DNA of 64,000 nucleotides. Origin: Bradyrhizobium sp. LHD-71 (GTDB taxonomy: Bacteria > Pseudomonadota > Alphaproteobacteria > Rhizobiales > Xanthobacteraceae). Position 1 is the first letter of the stretch, and every line of letters begins with the position of its first letter. Shown here piece by piece: positions 11,332 to 21,564 of the stretch. The stretch lies in NCBI RefSeq assembly GCF_031157255.1, contig NZ_JAVIFX010000001.1, positions 1 through 64,000 of the forward strand. Direction: 5' to 3'. A program made the translations under genes and the position numbers. The notes under the pieces are model-generated. The model was not told the origin of the DNA. It saw only the letters and a program-made list of their open reading frames with translations, and ran no database searches.

Positions 11332-12090
11332 TCAGGACCCGCTGAGCTTTTCCATCAACTTCATGGGAAGTGGAAAGACGATCGTCGAGGCGCGCTCGCC
11401 GGCGATGTTCTGCAACGCAGTGAAGTAGCGCAGCTGCATGGCTTCCGGTTGGGCGGCGAGAATTTGGCCGGCCTGAGCGAGTTTCTCGGCGGCTTGAAAC
11501 TCGCCTTCCGCGTCGATCACGCGGGCGCGGCGGTTGCGCTCGGCTTCCGCTTGGCGAGCGATCGCCCTGACCATGTTTTCGTTCAGATCCACATGCTTGA
11601 GTTCGACGATCGATACCTTGATGCCCCAAGCGTCGGTCTGCTCATCGAGAATCTGGCGGATGTCCGAATTGAGTTTCTCGCGCTCGGCAAGCATCTGATC
11701 GAGATCATGCTGGCCGAGCACCGAGCGCAGCGTCGTTTGCGCGAGCTGGCTGGTCGCTTCGTTGAAATGTTCGACCTGGATGACCGCCTTCTCGGGGTCA
11801 AGGACGCGATAATACACGACAGCGTTGACTCGCACCGAAACGTTGTCGCGCGAGATGACATCCTGCGGCGGCACGTCGAAGACGCGCGTACGCAAATCGA
11901 TCCGCACCATCTGCTGGATGATAGGCACGATGATGACGAGGCCAGGCCCCTTCACCCTCCACAACCGCCCGAGCAGGAACACGACGCCGCGCTCGTACTC
12001 GCGCAGAATGCGGATCGAATAGGCGAGCAGCGCGAGGAGGAGCAGGAGCGGAACGATCAATCCGGTCCAGTTTAGAATGTCGAACGCCAT
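11332..12090 (-). CDS. slipin / stomatin-like SPFH membrane protein
   Basis: A 252-residue membrane protein: one N-terminal hydrophobic helix (about residues 9-25), then the SPFH domain with [27 protein letters not shown] and [21 protein letters not shown], followed by a charged coiled-coil segment rich in Glu and Arg ([17 protein letters not shown]). Slipins oligomerise in the membrane and are almost always paired with an NfeD protein, as here: the nfeD-like gene is 16 bases upstream on the same strand, so the two are an operon. The partnership is thought to concern membrane microdomain organisation and proteolysis of the slipin C terminus. The product is certain at family level. Confidence 0.93.
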   Translation of the reverse strand: MAFDILNWTGLIVPLLLLLALLAYSIRILREYERGVVFLLGRLWRVKGPGLVIIVPIIQQMVRIDLRTRVFDVPPQDVISRDNVSVRVNAVVYYRVLDPEKAVIQVEHFNEATSQLAQTTLRSVLGQHDLDQMLAEREKLNSDIRQILDEQTDAWGIKVSIVELKHVDLNENMVRAIARQAEAERNRRARVIDAEGEFQAAEKLAQAGQILAAQPEAMQLRYFTALQNIAGERASTIVFPLPMKLMEKLSGS

Positions 12091-12106
12091 GGCAACCCTC
12101 CTGCTT

Positions 12107-13501
12107 TCAATTCTCGACGATCAGCGTGAGACCGTCCCGTCCGGTGACGCGGACCCGACCCGTCGGCTTCATGGCGCGGGAAGAGCGCGCCGACCACACC
12201 TCTCCGAAGAGGCGAACGTGGCCGCAGGTTCCGTCCCAATCGACGACAGTGGCGTCGGCGCCGACGAGCTGCTCGGCGCCGGTGGCGGCCGGCCGTCGAC
12301 GCGCTTTCAGAGCGGCAGCGGCAATGCCGAAGATCAACAATACTGAAACGACCGCCGTGCCGATAATCAGCGGCAGCGACACGGCAATGTCGACGTCGCT
12401 TCCGGCATTTTCGAACAGAAAGTACGCGCCTGCGATGAACGCGGCGAGGCCACCGATGCCGAGCACACCGACGCCCGGTGTGAAGGCTTCGCCGACCATA
12501 AGGGCGAGGCCGAGCACGAGCAGCCCGAGCGCGCCGTAATTCACCGGCAGCGCCGTGAGCCCGACCAATGCCAGGATCAGGCTGATACCGCCGATCACCC
12601 CTGGGACCCACGTTCCCGGATGCCAGAACTCCAGGATCAGTCCGTAGAAGCCGATCATCAGCAGGATGAATGCAATGTTCGGATCGGAGATCACCGACAG
12701 GAGCCGTGTCCGAACGTCTGGCGCGATGAGTTCAGCGTGAGAGTTCCTGGTCGCAAGTACGATCTCGGCACCGGCGACGCTCACACGGCGCCCGTCGAGT
12801 TGAGCCAGCAGATCGTCAACCGTGGTGGCAACGATTTCGATCACGCCTTCTTTCTGCGCTTCAGTGGCCGTCAATGTCTCTGCGTCGCGCGTGGCCCTGT
12901 CCGCCCACTCGGCGTTCCGTCCGCGCAACTGCGCCAGGCTCCGCAACAACGCGACGGAATCGTTCAGCGCCTTCTGCTCGGCTGTCGTCCGCGGCTTTGT
13001 CGGCGATGCATTCCGCTCCTCCTTGGCGGGATCGGTCTGCCGCGGCTCCGGCAGAGCGGGCACGCCGCCGATCTGCACCGGAGTCGCCGCGCCGATGTTC
13101 GTCCCTGGGGCCATCGCGGCAATGTGCGAGGCATAGACCAGGAACGTGCCGGCAGACGCCGCGCGGGCGCCGCTCGGCGCGACATAGACCACCACCGGCA
13201 CCGGCGATGCGACGATGCGCTGGATCAGATCGCGCGTGGACGTGACGAGCCCACCCGGCGTGTCCAACCGCACAATCAGCACGGCGGCCTTTTGATCCTG
13301 TGCCTGGTCGATCGCGCGAGACAGCTGCCGCGTGGTCGCAACGCCGATGACACCGGATATTTCGGTCAGCAGCACGCGATTGGGCGCCTGCGCCGGCGCC
13401 GCCGACGGAAGGGCGAACGCAACGACCACGGCGAGCACCAGCGCGGCGCTTGCAAAGCAACGCGCGAGAGCCGTCCTTCGGCGAACCCACGGATAGATCA
13501 T
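12107..13501 (-). CDS. NfeD-like membrane serine protease (long form)
   Basis: A 464-residue long NfeD protein. Order: signal/anchor helix (about 13-35); ClpP-like protease domain with [19 protein letters not shown] and the nucleophile region [15 protein letters not shown], followed by the lysine-bearing stretch where the Ser-Lys dyad partner lies; four or five transmembrane helices (about residues 270-400); and a C-terminal OB-fold domain ([23 protein letters not shown]). Archaeal homologues cleave the C terminus of the partner stomatin. The partner slipin gene follows directly. A low-complexity linker [19 protein letters not shown] interrupts the protease domain, as is common in this family. 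Confidence 0.92.
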   Translation of the reverse strand: MIYPWVRRRTALARCFASAALVLAVVVAFALPSAAPAQAPNRVLLTEISGVIGVATTRQLSRAIDQAQDQKAAVLIVRLDTPGGLVTSTRDLIQRIVASPVPVVVYVAPSGARAASAGTFLVYASHIAAMAPGTNIGAATPVQIGGVPALPEPRQTDPAKEERNASPTKPRTTAEQKALNDSVALLRSLAQLRGRNAEWADRATRDAETLTATEAQKEGVIEIVATTVDDLLAQLDGRRVSVAGAEIVLATRNSHAELIAPDVRTRLLSVISDPNIAFILLMIGFYGLILEFWHPGTWVPGVIGGISLILALVGLTALPVNYGALGLLVLGLALMVGEAFTPGVGVLGIGGLAAFIAGAYFLFENAGSDVDIAVSLPLIIGTAVVSVLLIFGIAAAALKARRRPAATGAEQLVGADATVVDWDGTCGHVRLFGEVWSARSSRAMKPTGRVRVTGRDGLTLIVEN

Positions 13502-13628
13502 TGATCCTCACGCAGCTTCAGGAAACGCCGAGACGCGGGATGTCAGCGGACATCCCGGGCATCATGCTCGAATATAGTTGCGCGAAGCCTCAGGCGCCAC
13601 GGAAGCTGAACCGTGGAGTTACGGCGCG

Positions 13629-15122
13629 TCAGTAACTTACGCCAAACTCGTCATAGAGCCTGCGGAAGACGGCCGGCAGCACCTCCGGCAGATCCTCCGC
13701 GATCAGACCCGGCCCGGCCTCGGCACCGGCTTCACCATGCATCCACACGCCGACGCAGGCGGCTTCGAACGCGGTCACGCCTTGGGCGAGCATCGCGCAG
13801 ATCATGCCGGCGAGGACATCGCCGGAGCCGGCCGTGGCCAGCCACGGCGGCGCGTTGGCGGAGATCGCAGCCCTTCCATCAGGCGATGCGACGACGGTGT
13901 CGGCGCCTTTCAGCACGACCGTCGTGCCGGAGGTGCCAGCTGCCGCTCGCGCGCGCTCGAGCTTCGAAGTCGCAGGATCGAGGCTGCCGAACAGTCGGCG
14001 GAATTCGCCGTCGTGCGGCGTCAGCACGACGCGCGCCTTGCTCGCGGCGATCGCGTCAAACAGGCGGGACGGCTCGTCGGCGAAGCTCGTGATTGCATCC
14101 GCATCCAGGACGACGCCCCGTCCGGCGCCGACCGCGGTGAGCGCCAGATCGCGCGTGCGGCTCCCGACGCCGCAGCCAGGGCCAATCACCAGCGCGTTGA
14201 AGCGCTCGTCCTGCAGCAGCTCGCCGAACTCCATCACGCTGTCGACGGGCCGCACCATGACCGCGGTCATCGCCTGCGCATTGATCGCGAGTGCCTCGCG
14301 CGGCGTGGCCAACGTCACAAGACCTGCACCGGCCCTGAGCGCGCCGCGCGCCGACAGCCGCGCTGCGCCCGTCGTCACCGCGCCACCGGAGACGATCAGC
14401 GCGTGACCGCGCGAATATTTGTGGCCATCGAGTTGCGGCAGCGGAAACGTGACCTGCCAAAGCGTCGGCATGTTCTCGAAGGTTGCGCAGCCGATTTTTT
14501 CCAGCACCGCGTCCGCTATGCCGATGTCGACCACGCGCACGCGGCCGCAATGCAGCCGGCCGGGCAGCAGCAGGTGTCCCGGCTTCTTCCGGAAGAAGGT
14601 CACGGTCTCGGTGGCATTGACCGCGATGCCCATCGCCTGCCCCGTCGAACCATTGATGCCACTCGGCAGATCGACGCTGAGCAGTGGCGCGCCGCTTCGG
14701 TTCATCGCCTCGATCATGTCGCGCGGCTCACCCTTCACCGGACGATCGAGGCCTGCACCGAACAGCGCATCGACGATCAACGCCGCGTTGCCGAGCGCTC
14801 CTGGATCCCAGGGCAGCACCCCGCCCTGCCAATCCTTCGCCGCAAACGCCGCATCTCCCTTCAGCGTCTCGCGCCGGCAGAGCAGCATCACCGACACGTC
14901 GTGGCCCATCTTGGCGAGCTCCGATGCCGCAACGAACCCGTCACCGCCGTTGTTGCCGCGACCGGCGACGACCAGAATAGGGCCGTCGCCCGCTAGATCT
15001 GCCGCCGCCTCCGCGACAGCAAGGCCGGCGCGCTGCATCAGCGCGTAACCGCTCGTGCCCGCCGCGATGGACAATTGGTCGGCGCGCATCATTTCAGCAT
15101 TGGTGAGCAGTTCAGTGGCCAC
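13629..15122 (-). CDS. nnrDE: bifunctional NAD(P)HX epimerase / ADP-dependent dehydratase
   Basis: A 497-residue fusion that repairs hydrated NAD(P)H. The N-terminal YjeF-type epimerase domain has GRGNNGGDGFVAAS, interconverting R and S forms of NAD(P)HX. The C-terminal ribokinase-like dehydratase has GCGVGSRTRD, VLTPHDGEFRRLFG and the signature WLATAGSGDVLAGMI, dehydrating the S form with ADP. I chose a GTG at 15122, giving VATELLTNAEMMRADQLS, because GGAG lies six bases upstream; an in-frame extension to 15197 is less likely. The gene is divergent from glnB, and their shared region holds a sigma-54 promoter for glnB. Function is well supported. Confidence 0.92.
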   Translation of the reverse strand: MATELLTNAEMMRADQLSIAAGTSGYALMQRAGLAVAEAAADLAGDGPILVVAGRGNNGGDGFVAASELAKMGHDVSVMLLCRRETLKGDAAFAAKDWQGGVLPWDPGALGNAALIVDALFGAGLDRPVKGEPRDMIEAMNRSGAPLLSVDLPSGINGSTGQAMGIAVNATETVTFFRKKPGHLLLPGRLHCGRVRVVDIGIADAVLEKIGCATFENMPTLWQVTFPLPQLDGHKYSRGHALIVSGGAVTTGAARLSARGALRAGAGLVTLATPREALAINAQAMTAVMVRPVDSVMEFGELLQDERFNALVIGPGCGVGSRTRDLALTAVGAGRGVVLDADAITSFADEPSRLFDAIAASKARVVLTPHDGEFRRLFGSLDPATSKLERARAAAGTSGTTVVLKGADTVVASPDGRAAISANAPPWLATAGSGDVLAGMICAMLAQGVTAFEAACVGVWMHGEAGAEAGPGLIAEDLPEVLPAVFRRLYDEFGVSY

Positions 15123-15210
15123 ATGCTGCTCCAGGTCTGCACGCTCGCAACGCAGTGCGCCTCCAGATAAGGCACCGCGCGCGAGCTGGGCGGGCATTCA
15201 TGGCTGAATA

Positions 15211-15227
15211 TGCGCAGAAAATGTGCA
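15211..15227. promoter_or_regulatory. probable NtrC-binding dyad upstream of glnB
   Basis: TGCGCAGAAAATGTGCA fits the NtrC dyad pattern TGCACY-N5-RGTGCA with few mismatches. It lies about 107 bases upstream of the -24 box of the glnB promoter, a normal enhancer distance. The pattern and distance are seen; binding is inferred. Confidence 0.6.
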
Positions 15228-15333
15228 TAATGCCTATTCTTGCAGCAGAATGTCGGCCACGACCGTCTTTCCGAGCCGTCCGGAACGCTGGTAATGACCT
15301 GATAACACGCCGCTTTCGCCCTGCGAAGCCAAC

Positions 15334-15350
15334 TGGCACGGAGCCTGCTT
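15334..15350 (+). promoter_or_regulatory. sigma-54 (RpoN) promoter of glnB-glnA
   Basis: TGGCACGGAGCCTGCTT carries the -24 GG (15335-15336) and -12 GC (15347-15348) with exactly ten bases between them and an otherwise near-consensus -24 box, TGGCACG. It ends about 50 bases before the glnB GTG. With the upstream NtrC-like dyad it predicts nitrogen-limitation control of glnB and probably glnA. Confidence 0.82.
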
Positions 15351-15353
15351 TAA

Positions 15354-15740
<387 letters not shown>

Positions 15741-15826
15741 CTTTTCAATCAAGAAGTCCTGAAGACACCACCATCGGCCGCGCGACGCTGCCAAAACGCG
15801 AAGACCTGTCAAACTAAGGGGTATCC

Positions 15827-17236
15827 ATGACGACCGCTAAAGACGTCCTGAAGAAGATCAAGGACAACGACGTGAAGTACGTCGACTTCCGCTTCACCGA
15901 CCCGCGCGGCAAGTGGCAGCACGTGACGTTCGACGTGTCGATGATCGAAGAGGACACCTTCGCCGAAGGCATCATGTTCGACGGCTCGTCCATCGCCGGC
16001 TGGAAGGCGATCAACGAATCCGACATGTGCCTGATGCCCGACCCGGTGACTGCCACGATCGACCCGTTCTTTGCCGAGACGACGCTCGTGCTGACCTGCG
16101 ACGTGCTCGAGCCGACCACCGGCGAGCCCTACAACCGCGATCCGCGCGGTATCGCCAAGAAGGCCGAGGCGATGGTGAAGTCGATGGGCGTGGGCGACAG
16201 CGTGTTCGTCGGTCCCGAGGCCGAATTCTTCGTGTTCGACGACGTGCGCTACTCGGCAACGCCGTACAACACCGGCTTCAAGCTCGACCAGGTCGAGTTG
16301 CCGATCAACTCCGATACCGACTATGAGGGTGGCAACCTCGGCCACCGCATCCGCACCAAGGCCGGCTACTTCCCGGTCCCGCCGCAGGACTCGGTGCAGG
16401 ACATGCGCTCGGAGATGCTCGGCGCGATGGCCAAGATGGGCGTCAAGGTCGAGAAGCATCACCACGAAGTGGCGTCCGCCCAGCACGAGCTCGGCATGAA
16501 GTTCGACACGCTGACGCTGATGGCCGACCAGATGCAGATCTACAAGTACTGCATTCACCAGGTCGCACACATCTACGGCAAGACGGCCACCTTCATGCCG
16601 AAGCCGGTCTACGGCGACAATGGCTCGGGCATGCACGTGCACCAGTCGATCTGGAAGGAAGGCAAGCCGGTGTTCGCCGGCAACAAGTACGCCGACCTGT
16701 CGGAGATGTGCCTGAACTACATCGGCGGCATCATCAAGCACGCCAAGGCCATTAACGCCTTCACCAACCCATCGACCAACTCCTACAAGCGCCTGGTCCC
16801 GGGTTATGAAGCGCCGGTGCTACTCGCCTACTCGGCGCGCAACCGCTCCGCCTCGTGCCGCATTCCCTACACCACCTCGCCGAAGGCCAAGCGCGTGGAA
16901 GTCCGCTTCCCCGACCCGATGGCCAATCCGTATCTCGGCTTCGCGGCGATGCTGATGGCCGGCCTCGACGGCATCAAGAACAAGATCGATCCGGGTCCGG
17001 CCATGGACAAGGATCTGTACGATCTGCCGAAGGAAGAGCTGAAGTCTATCCCGACGGTTTGCGGCAGCCTGCGTGAGGCGCTGGAAAACCTCGACAAGGA
17101 TCGCGCCTTCCTGAAGAATGGCGGCGTATTCGACGACGACTTCATCGACAGCTACATCGAGCTGAAGATGACCGAAGTCGAGCGATTCGAAATGACGCCG
17201 CATCCGGTCGAGTTCGAGATGTACTACTCGCAGTAA
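15827..17236 (+). CDS. glnA: glutamine synthetase type I
   Basis: A 469-residue dodecameric enzyme that makes glutamine from glutamate, ammonia and ATP. Seen: [17 protein letters not shown] near residue 50, the metal-binding region [26 protein letters not shown], the ATP-binding [16 protein letters not shown], and [10 protein letters not shown]. The adenylylation tyrosine is residue 398 in DLYDLPKEE, so activity is expected to be controlled by GlnE. Length matches GSI-beta enzymes. The gene is co-directional with glnB and followed by a strong hairpin terminator. A proper ribosome binding site (AAGGGG) precedes the ATG. Confidence 0.98.
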   Translation: MTTAKDVLKKIKDNDVKYVDFRFTDPRGKWQHVTFDVSMIEEDTFAEGIMFDGSSIAGWKAINESDMCLMPDPVTATIDPFFAETTLVLTCDVLEPTTGEPYNRDPRGIAKKAEAMVKSMGVGDSVFVGPEAEFFVFDDVRYSATPYNTGFKLDQVELPINSDTDYEGGNLGHRIRTKAGYFPVPPQDSVQDMRSEMLGAMAKMGVKVEKHHHEVASAQHELGMKFDTLTLMADQMQIYKYCIHQVAHIYGKTATFMPKPVYGDNGSGMHVHQSIWKEGKPVFAGNKYADLSEMCLNYIGGIIKHAKAINAFTNPSTNSYKRLVPGYEAPVLLAYSARNRSASCRIPYTTSPKAKRVEVRFPDPMANPYLGFAAMLMAGLDGIKNKIDPGPAMDKDLYDLPKEELKSIPTVCGSLREALENLDKDRAFLKNGGVFDDDFIDSYIELKMTEVERFEMTPHPVEFEMYYSQ

Positions 17237-17285
17237 TCACTGCTTTGGGGGCGACCCGCGCGTTGGCCGCGCTGGGTCGGCAAGC

Positions 17286-17320
17286 AAAAGGCGCTCCGCA
17301 AGGGGCGCCTTTTGTCTTTG
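17286..17320 (+). terminator. rho-independent terminator of glnA
   Basis: Inverted repeat AAAAGGCGC / GCGCCTTTT (17286-17294 and 17305-17313) with a ten-base loop, followed by GTCTTTG, starting 50 bases after the glnA stop. Confidence 0.85.
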
Positions 17321-17763
17321 GTGGCTGCCTTTCGCCCTGCAGGCTGCGGCGAGACAAGCCAATCTGTTCTCCGTCGTAGCCGGGCTGGAGTTCATGGCCG
17401 TTCCACGAACGGCGCCGCGTGATTCACCTATGGCGCGGCATCATAACGGCCACCGTATCCCGATAGCCGAGCATGAAGAGCTGCACCGCAATTTCTGAAA
17501 AATTGAACTCCTATGAAGATCCTACGGGTGACGCCGCGGAGGCTTGAACCACCGCCATTGCGAGCGTAGCGAAGCAATCCAGCGCCGAACCTGCCATAAC
17601 TGCCGCGCTGGATTGCTTCGGGCTGCGCCCTCGCAATGACGAATGGTCGGCCAGGGTATCGTTTCGCTCCTCCCGGGCTACAGGTCTTCGCTCCTCACTA
17701 CTCACCCCTTGATCCACATCGCACATTCGGCAACAACTGACCTCTCATATTCGAGGACAATGC
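17321..17763. other. glnA to permease intergenic region
   Basis: About 440 bases without a gene. It contains the palindromic repeat described separately at 17556-17638. A GAGGA precedes the GTG of the permease gene at 17764. Nothing else was recognised. Confidence 0.5.
17556..17638. repeat. palindromic intergenic repeat
   Basis: The element opens CATTGCGAG and closes CTCGCAATG. Inside, GAAGCAATCCAGCGC (17571-17585) pairs with GCGCTGGATTGCTTC (17605-17619) perfectly over 15 bases. The region at 21018-21183 has the same CATTGCGA/TCGCAATG ends and a GGATTGCTTCG core. I infer a family of dispersed extragenic palindromes. Confidence 0.8.
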
Positions 17764-18888
17764 GTGACCAACTCGCTTGAAACGCAGGTAAATCCCGATC
17801 GCTCGCTTGCCGCATCGATCGCGCTCGGCGGCTGCGCGATCGCCGGCTTCGTGGCGCTGCTTGCGATTGCGTGGCACGCGGCCGGGACCATCCTCCTGCT
17901 GTTCTCCGGCGTGCTGTTCGGCATCTTTCTTGTCGCGCTCACGAACCTGCTCGACCGCCTCATCGGCGGCTCGCATGTGCTGCGGCTGGTGATCGTCTGT
18001 TTGTTTCTGACCGGCCTGTTCACTACTGTGATCGCGCTCGGCGGCGCGACCATCGCCCAGCAGGCGACCGCGCTGTCGGCCACCATCCGCTCCCAGGTCG
18101 GCAACGTCAGGACGTTTCTGGAAGAGCGTGGGGTCAATACGAACTTCTTGACGCTCGACACACCAACTGCATCTGCTCCCGCGGAGGGACAGCAACGACC
18201 GGCACCGCCGAGCCGACCGGACTTTCCGAGCGCGAGCACCATCGCATCCGGCACGAGCGCCATCGTCGCCCAGACCTGGAAGGTACTCTCCGGCCTGATC
18301 GAGACGGTCGGCAACATCTTCATCATCATTCTCTTGGGCCTGCTGATCGCCGCCCAACCGAGCCTTTATCGCAACGGCGCGCTGCGCTTCGTGCCCCAAC
18401 GCTACAAGCAGGACGCCGCGGCACTTGCGGACGACATCGGCGAAACGCTGCGGCGCTGGCTGATGGGCCAGCTCATGACGATGACGTCGATCTTCATCAT
18501 CACCTGGATCGGCCTGGCCCTGATCGGAATTCCGGGCTCGCTGGTGCTCGGCTTCATCGCCGGCTTCCTGTCGTTCATTCCGAACGTCGGCGCCGTGCTG
18601 GCCGGCGTCCTCATCGTGCTTGCGAGCCTGGGTTCGGGCCTCGCGGCCGTGGTCTTCTCCTTTGGCCTTTATCTCCTGGTGCAATTTCTCGAAGGCAACA
18701 TCCTGACACCGCTGATCCAGCGCCACGCGATCAATATTCCTCCAGCCACGCTGTTCGCCGCGCAGATTTTCTTAGGCTTCCTGTTCGGCCTGTGGGGGCT
18801 GGCACTGGCGCTGCCCATGATCGCCATCACTAACGTTGTGCTGAAGCATCGTTTCCCCGACGACAGCGCTGGTGCGGTTCCAGGGTAG
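17764..18888 (+). CDS. AI-2E family transporter (PerM/TqsA type)
   Basis: A 374-residue polytopic membrane protein with about eight helices. Two or three lie in the first 90 residues (SLAASIALGGCAIAGFVALL, LFSGVLFGIFLVALTNLLDR and the next). A periplasmic segment of about 100 residues carries a proline-rich linker. A dense C-terminal group contains GFIAGFLSFIPNVGAVLAG and LEGNILTPLIQRHAINIPPA, both typical of the family. E. coli members export AI-2 (TqsA) or are of unknown substrate; other members act as Na+/H+ antiporters, so the substrate is not assigned. The GTG start at 17764 follows GAGGA. A 9-bp hairpin follows the stop. Confidence 0.9.
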   Translation: MTNSLETQVNPDRSLAASIALGGCAIAGFVALLAIAWHAAGTILLLFSGVLFGIFLVALTNLLDRLIGGSHVLRLVIVCLFLTGLFTTVIALGGATIAQQATALSATIRSQVGNVRTFLEERGVNTNFLTLDTPTASAPAEGQQRPAPPSRPDFPSASTIASGTSAIVAQTWKVLSGLIETVGNIFIIILLGLLIAAQPSLYRNGALRFVPQRYKQDAAALADDIGETLRRWLMGQLMTMTSIFIITWIGLALIGIPGSLVLGFIAGFLSFIPNVGAVLAGVLIVLASLGSGLAAVVFSFGLYLLVQFLEGNILTPLIQRHAINIPPATLFAAQIFLGFLFGLWGLALALPMIAITNVVLKHRFPDDSAGAVPG

Positions 18889-18907
18889 TGCTTCGCACGC
18901 GTGGGCG

Positions 18908-18932
18908 TCACACGCGCTTCAAACGCGTGTGA
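18908..18932 (+). terminator. hairpin after the permease gene
   Basis: TCACACGCG and CGCGTGTGA form a perfect 9-bp stem with a 7-base loop, 20 bases after the stop codon. There is no clear T tract (TGGGTTAG follows), so termination is only likely. Confidence 0.5.
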
Positions 18933-18984
18933 TGGGTTAGAACCATTCAAGACTTCCTAGCCCAACGCGTGGTAGCAGCGGCAC

Positions 18985-20991
18985 ATGTCAAACGATCGAG
19001 ACGTCACGAACTCAGAAAACCACACCCGCTCGCAGCTTGCCGAAAGCTCGCAGGATGTCGGCGTCAATCGAAGCGCCAACGCGACCATCGGCGACATCAT
19101 CGCGGCCCGCTTTTCACGGCGAGATTTCGCCAAGGGAGCGCTGGGCGTCGCAGCGATTGCCGCCACCACCGGTTCGCTGGCGTTCGACACCGCCAACGCG
19201 CAGGCAGGCGCGCCTGCGGCCGCCTCACGGTTTGGCTTCAACGAGGTTGAAGCCAAGGTCGAGCCGAACCACGCAGTCGCAGACGGCCACGACGCCGACA
19301 TTCTGATCCGCTGGGGCGATCCGGTGCTGCCCGGCGCGCCCGCATTCGATCCGCACGCGCAGACGTCAGAGTCGCAATCCAAGCAGTTCGGCTACAATAA
19401 CGACTTTCTCGGCTACTTTCCGATGCCTGGTGCCGCGAACCCTTCGGCGCATGGCCTGCTCGTGGCGAACCATGAGTACACCAACGAGGAGCTGATGTTT
19501 CCCGGCGTCGGCCGCCAGGACGTACGTAGCGTCGCCTTCGCCAAGATGACGCCCGAGTTGGCGGCGGTCGAGATGGCCGCGCATGGCGGCAGCGTGATCG
19601 AGATCCGCCGCGAGGGCGGCAAGTGGTCGGTCGTGCCGAACTCGAAATATGCGCGCCGCATCGATGCCACGACTCCGATGGAGATCACCGGACCTGCCGC
19701 CGGCCATCCCCGCCTCAAGACGAAGGACGATCCAACCGGCAAGCGCGTGCTCGGCATGGTGAACAACTGCGCGGGCGGCGTGACACCATGGGGCACATGG
19801 CTCACCTGCGAAGAGAACACGAATTTCTACTTCTTCGGCGCGCTGGACGAACAGCATGCGGAGGCCAAGAACCACAAGCGCTACGGCATCCCCGGCAACG
19901 TTCAGGCCTGGGGCAAATACCACGATCGCTTCGCGCTCGCCAAGGAGCCGACTGAGCCCAATCGTTTCGGCTGGATTGTCGAAATCGATCCGTTCGACCC
20001 ATCCTCAACGCCGAAGAAACGCACCGCGCTCGGCCGCCTGAAGCACGAGGGCGCGGCGGGCACCATCAACAAGGATGGACGCTATATCGTCTATACTGGT
20101 GACGACGAGCGCTTCGACTACGTCTACCGCTTCGTCACCAACGCGCGCGTCGACCGCGACAATCCGAAGGCCAATGCCGACATTCTCGACAACGGCACGC
20201 TGTCGGTCGCACGCTACAATGCCGACGGCACGCTGACCTGGTTGCCGATCGTCTTCGGCGAAGGCCCCCTCTCCCCGGACAACGGCTTTCACAATCAGGC
20301 GGACGTTCTGATCGAGACGCGACGCGCGGCCGATCTGCTTGGCGCCACGAAGATGGACCGGCCGGAGGATATCGAAACCAGTCCCGTGACGAACAAAGTC
20401 TATGTCGCACTGACCAACAACAACCGCCGGAAGGCGGAGCAGATCGACGCGGCCAATCCGCGCACCGACAATCGCTTCGGCCACATCATCGAGATGGTTC
20501 CTCCGGACGGCGATCATGCCGCCCAGACGTATCGTTGGGAAATTCTGGTTCGCTGCGGTGATCCGGCCATCGCCGATGTCGGCGCGACGTTCTCGTCGGA
20601 AACCACGCGCAACGGCTGGTTCGGCATGCCCGACAATCTGGCCATCGACCATCAAGGGCGGCTTTGGGTCGCGACCGACGGCAACTCCGGCGCAAGCACG
20701 GGCCGCGCGGACGGCGTCTGGGGCGTGGAGACTGAAGGCGCCGCACGCGGGACCTCGCGTCACTTCTATCGCGCGCCGGCCGGCGCTGAACTCTGCGGCC
20801 CATGCTTCACGCCGGACGGCGAGACGCTGTTCGTATCCATTCAGCACCCGGGCGAAGCCGACGACGACAACGGGCCTGCGGCAACGTTCGAAAACCCGTC
20901 AACCCGCTGGCCGGATTTCAAGCCGGACATGCCCCCACGCCCCTCGATCGTGGCGATCACCCGCAAGAGCGGCGGCAAGATCGGCGTGTGA
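18985..20991 (+). CDS. PhoX-family (DUF839) Tat-exported phosphatase-like protein
   Basis: A 668-residue protein with a twin-arginine signal set back from the N terminus (SRRDFAKG at 44-51, then a hydrophobic stretch ending near FDTANAQA). The mature part has PhoX/DUF839 features: GLLVANHEYTNEELMFPG, NNCAGGVTPWGTWLTCEEN, KHEGAAGTINKDGRYIVYTGDDERFDYVYRF broken by normal loops, DRPEDIETSPVTNKVYVALTNN and CGPCFTPDGETLFVSIQHPGE. These segments carry the acidic and cysteine residues used for iron and calcium in PhoX. Family members are periplasmic phosphomonoesterases, often induced by phosphate limitation. I saw no clear Pho box upstream, so phosphate control is not claimed. Catalytic activity is likely but not proven for DUF839 paralogues. 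Confidence 0.9.
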   Translation: MSNDRDVTNSENHTRSQLAESSQDVGVNRSANATIGDIIAARFSRRDFAKGALGVAAIAATTGSLAFDTANAQAGAPAAASRFGFNEVEAKVEPNHAVADGHDADILIRWGDPVLPGAPAFDPHAQTSESQSKQFGYNNDFLGYFPMPGAANPSAHGLLVANHEYTNEELMFPGVGRQDVRSVAFAKMTPELAAVEMAAHGGSVIEIRREGGKWSVVPNSKYARRIDATTPMEITGPAAGHPRLKTKDDPTGKRVLGMVNNCAGGVTPWGTWLTCEENTNFYFFGALDEQHAEAKNHKRYGIPGNVQAWGKYHDRFALAKEPTEPNRFGWIVEIDPFDPSSTPKKRTALGRLKHEGAAGTINKDGRYIVYTGDDERFDYVYRFVTNARVDRDNPKANADILDNGTLSVARYNADGTLTWLPIVFGEGPLSPDNGFHNQADVLIETRRAADLLGATKMDRPEDIETSPVTNKVYVALTNNNRRKAEQIDAANPRTDNRFGHIIEMVPPDGDHAAQTYRWEILVRCGDPAIADVGATFSSETTRNGWFGMPDNLAIDHQGRLWVATDGNSGASTGRADGVWGVETEGAARGTSRHFYRAPAGAELCGPCFTPDGETLFVSIQHPGEADDDNGPAATFENPSTRWPDFKPDMPPRPSIVAITRKSGGKIGV

Positions 20992-21017
20992 TACCGCGCA
21001 CAGCGGCAATCTACCGT

Positions 21018-21183
21018 CATTGCGATCCGGCTTCGCCCTTCGGGCTACGCCGGGGCAAGGCAAAGCGACTTGTCCGTCGTAATTGGAACACGTCCGAGGT
21101 TGCGGCAACTGCTGGGTTGGATTGCTTCGTCGCCCTAGGCGACGACGGCGACGCCGTTCTTCGAGCGGCTATGCCTCGCAATG
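21018..21183. repeat. palindromic intergenic repeat, longer variant
   Basis: The element opens with CATTGCGA and ends with TCGCAATG, as in the element at 17556-17638, and shares the core GGATTGCTTCG. It is about twice as long and less symmetric, with inserted hairpins such as GCTTCGCCCTTCGGGC. It fills the space between the PhoX gene and the small membrane protein gene. Confidence 0.6.
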
Positions 21184-21220
21184 ACGATGGGGTTGGCGGT
21201 TCACCAACTGGAGACCCGAT

Positions 21221-21457
21221 CTAGACCGTTGCCAGCAGAACAACGCAGGCGATTGCCAGAACGCAGCCCCAGAACGTGATGACCGGCCAATCGTTCGGCT
21301 TGCGATAGCGGCCCTCTGCGCGCCGCTCGTCGATCAGCGCCGCCTCGTATTCGGCGGAAGTCGAAAACATGCAGGCAAAGCCGTTGCGCGCGGAAGCGGC
21401 GATCTCCTCGAGCGAGCTCGAAGGCACTTGCTGGCTGTTGCTGCGAGTGGGCGACAT
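21221..21457 (-). CDS. small membrane protein, unknown function
   Basis: A 78-residue protein. The first 55 residues are hydrophilic, with a stretch of alternating acidic and basic residues (EYEAALIDERRAEGRYRKPN). The C terminus is one transmembrane helix (WPVITFWGCVLAIACVVLLA), so it should be a tail-anchored type protein. I do not recognise a family. It lies alone between a repeat element and the diguanylate cyclase gene, about 107 bases downstream of it on the same strand. Support for a real gene is the composition and the well-formed C-terminal helix. Confidence 0.6.
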   Translation of the reverse strand: MSPTRSNSQQVPSSSLEEIAASARNGFACMFSTSAEYEAALIDERRAEGRYRKPNDWPVITFWGCVLAIACVVLLATV

Positions 21458-21564
21458 CGATGATGCTATAGAAGTGCAGTGGTAAATGGAGCGTTTAGTG
21501 GCGGCGCTGCGGCCGTCGAATCCAGAACATCGCTGCTGTTGCCGGTCGAGTCCGGCTTAACTGG

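Noticed and set aside
13578-14996. A 472-codon open frame opposite the NAD(P)HX repair gene
   Set aside because: Shadow frame; the opposite strand has a complete bifunctional enzyme with both signatures.
18100-18240. Possible fusion point in the AI-2E permease because of its Pro-rich loop
   Set aside because: The family has a large periplasmic segment at this place; the frame and helices continue normally.
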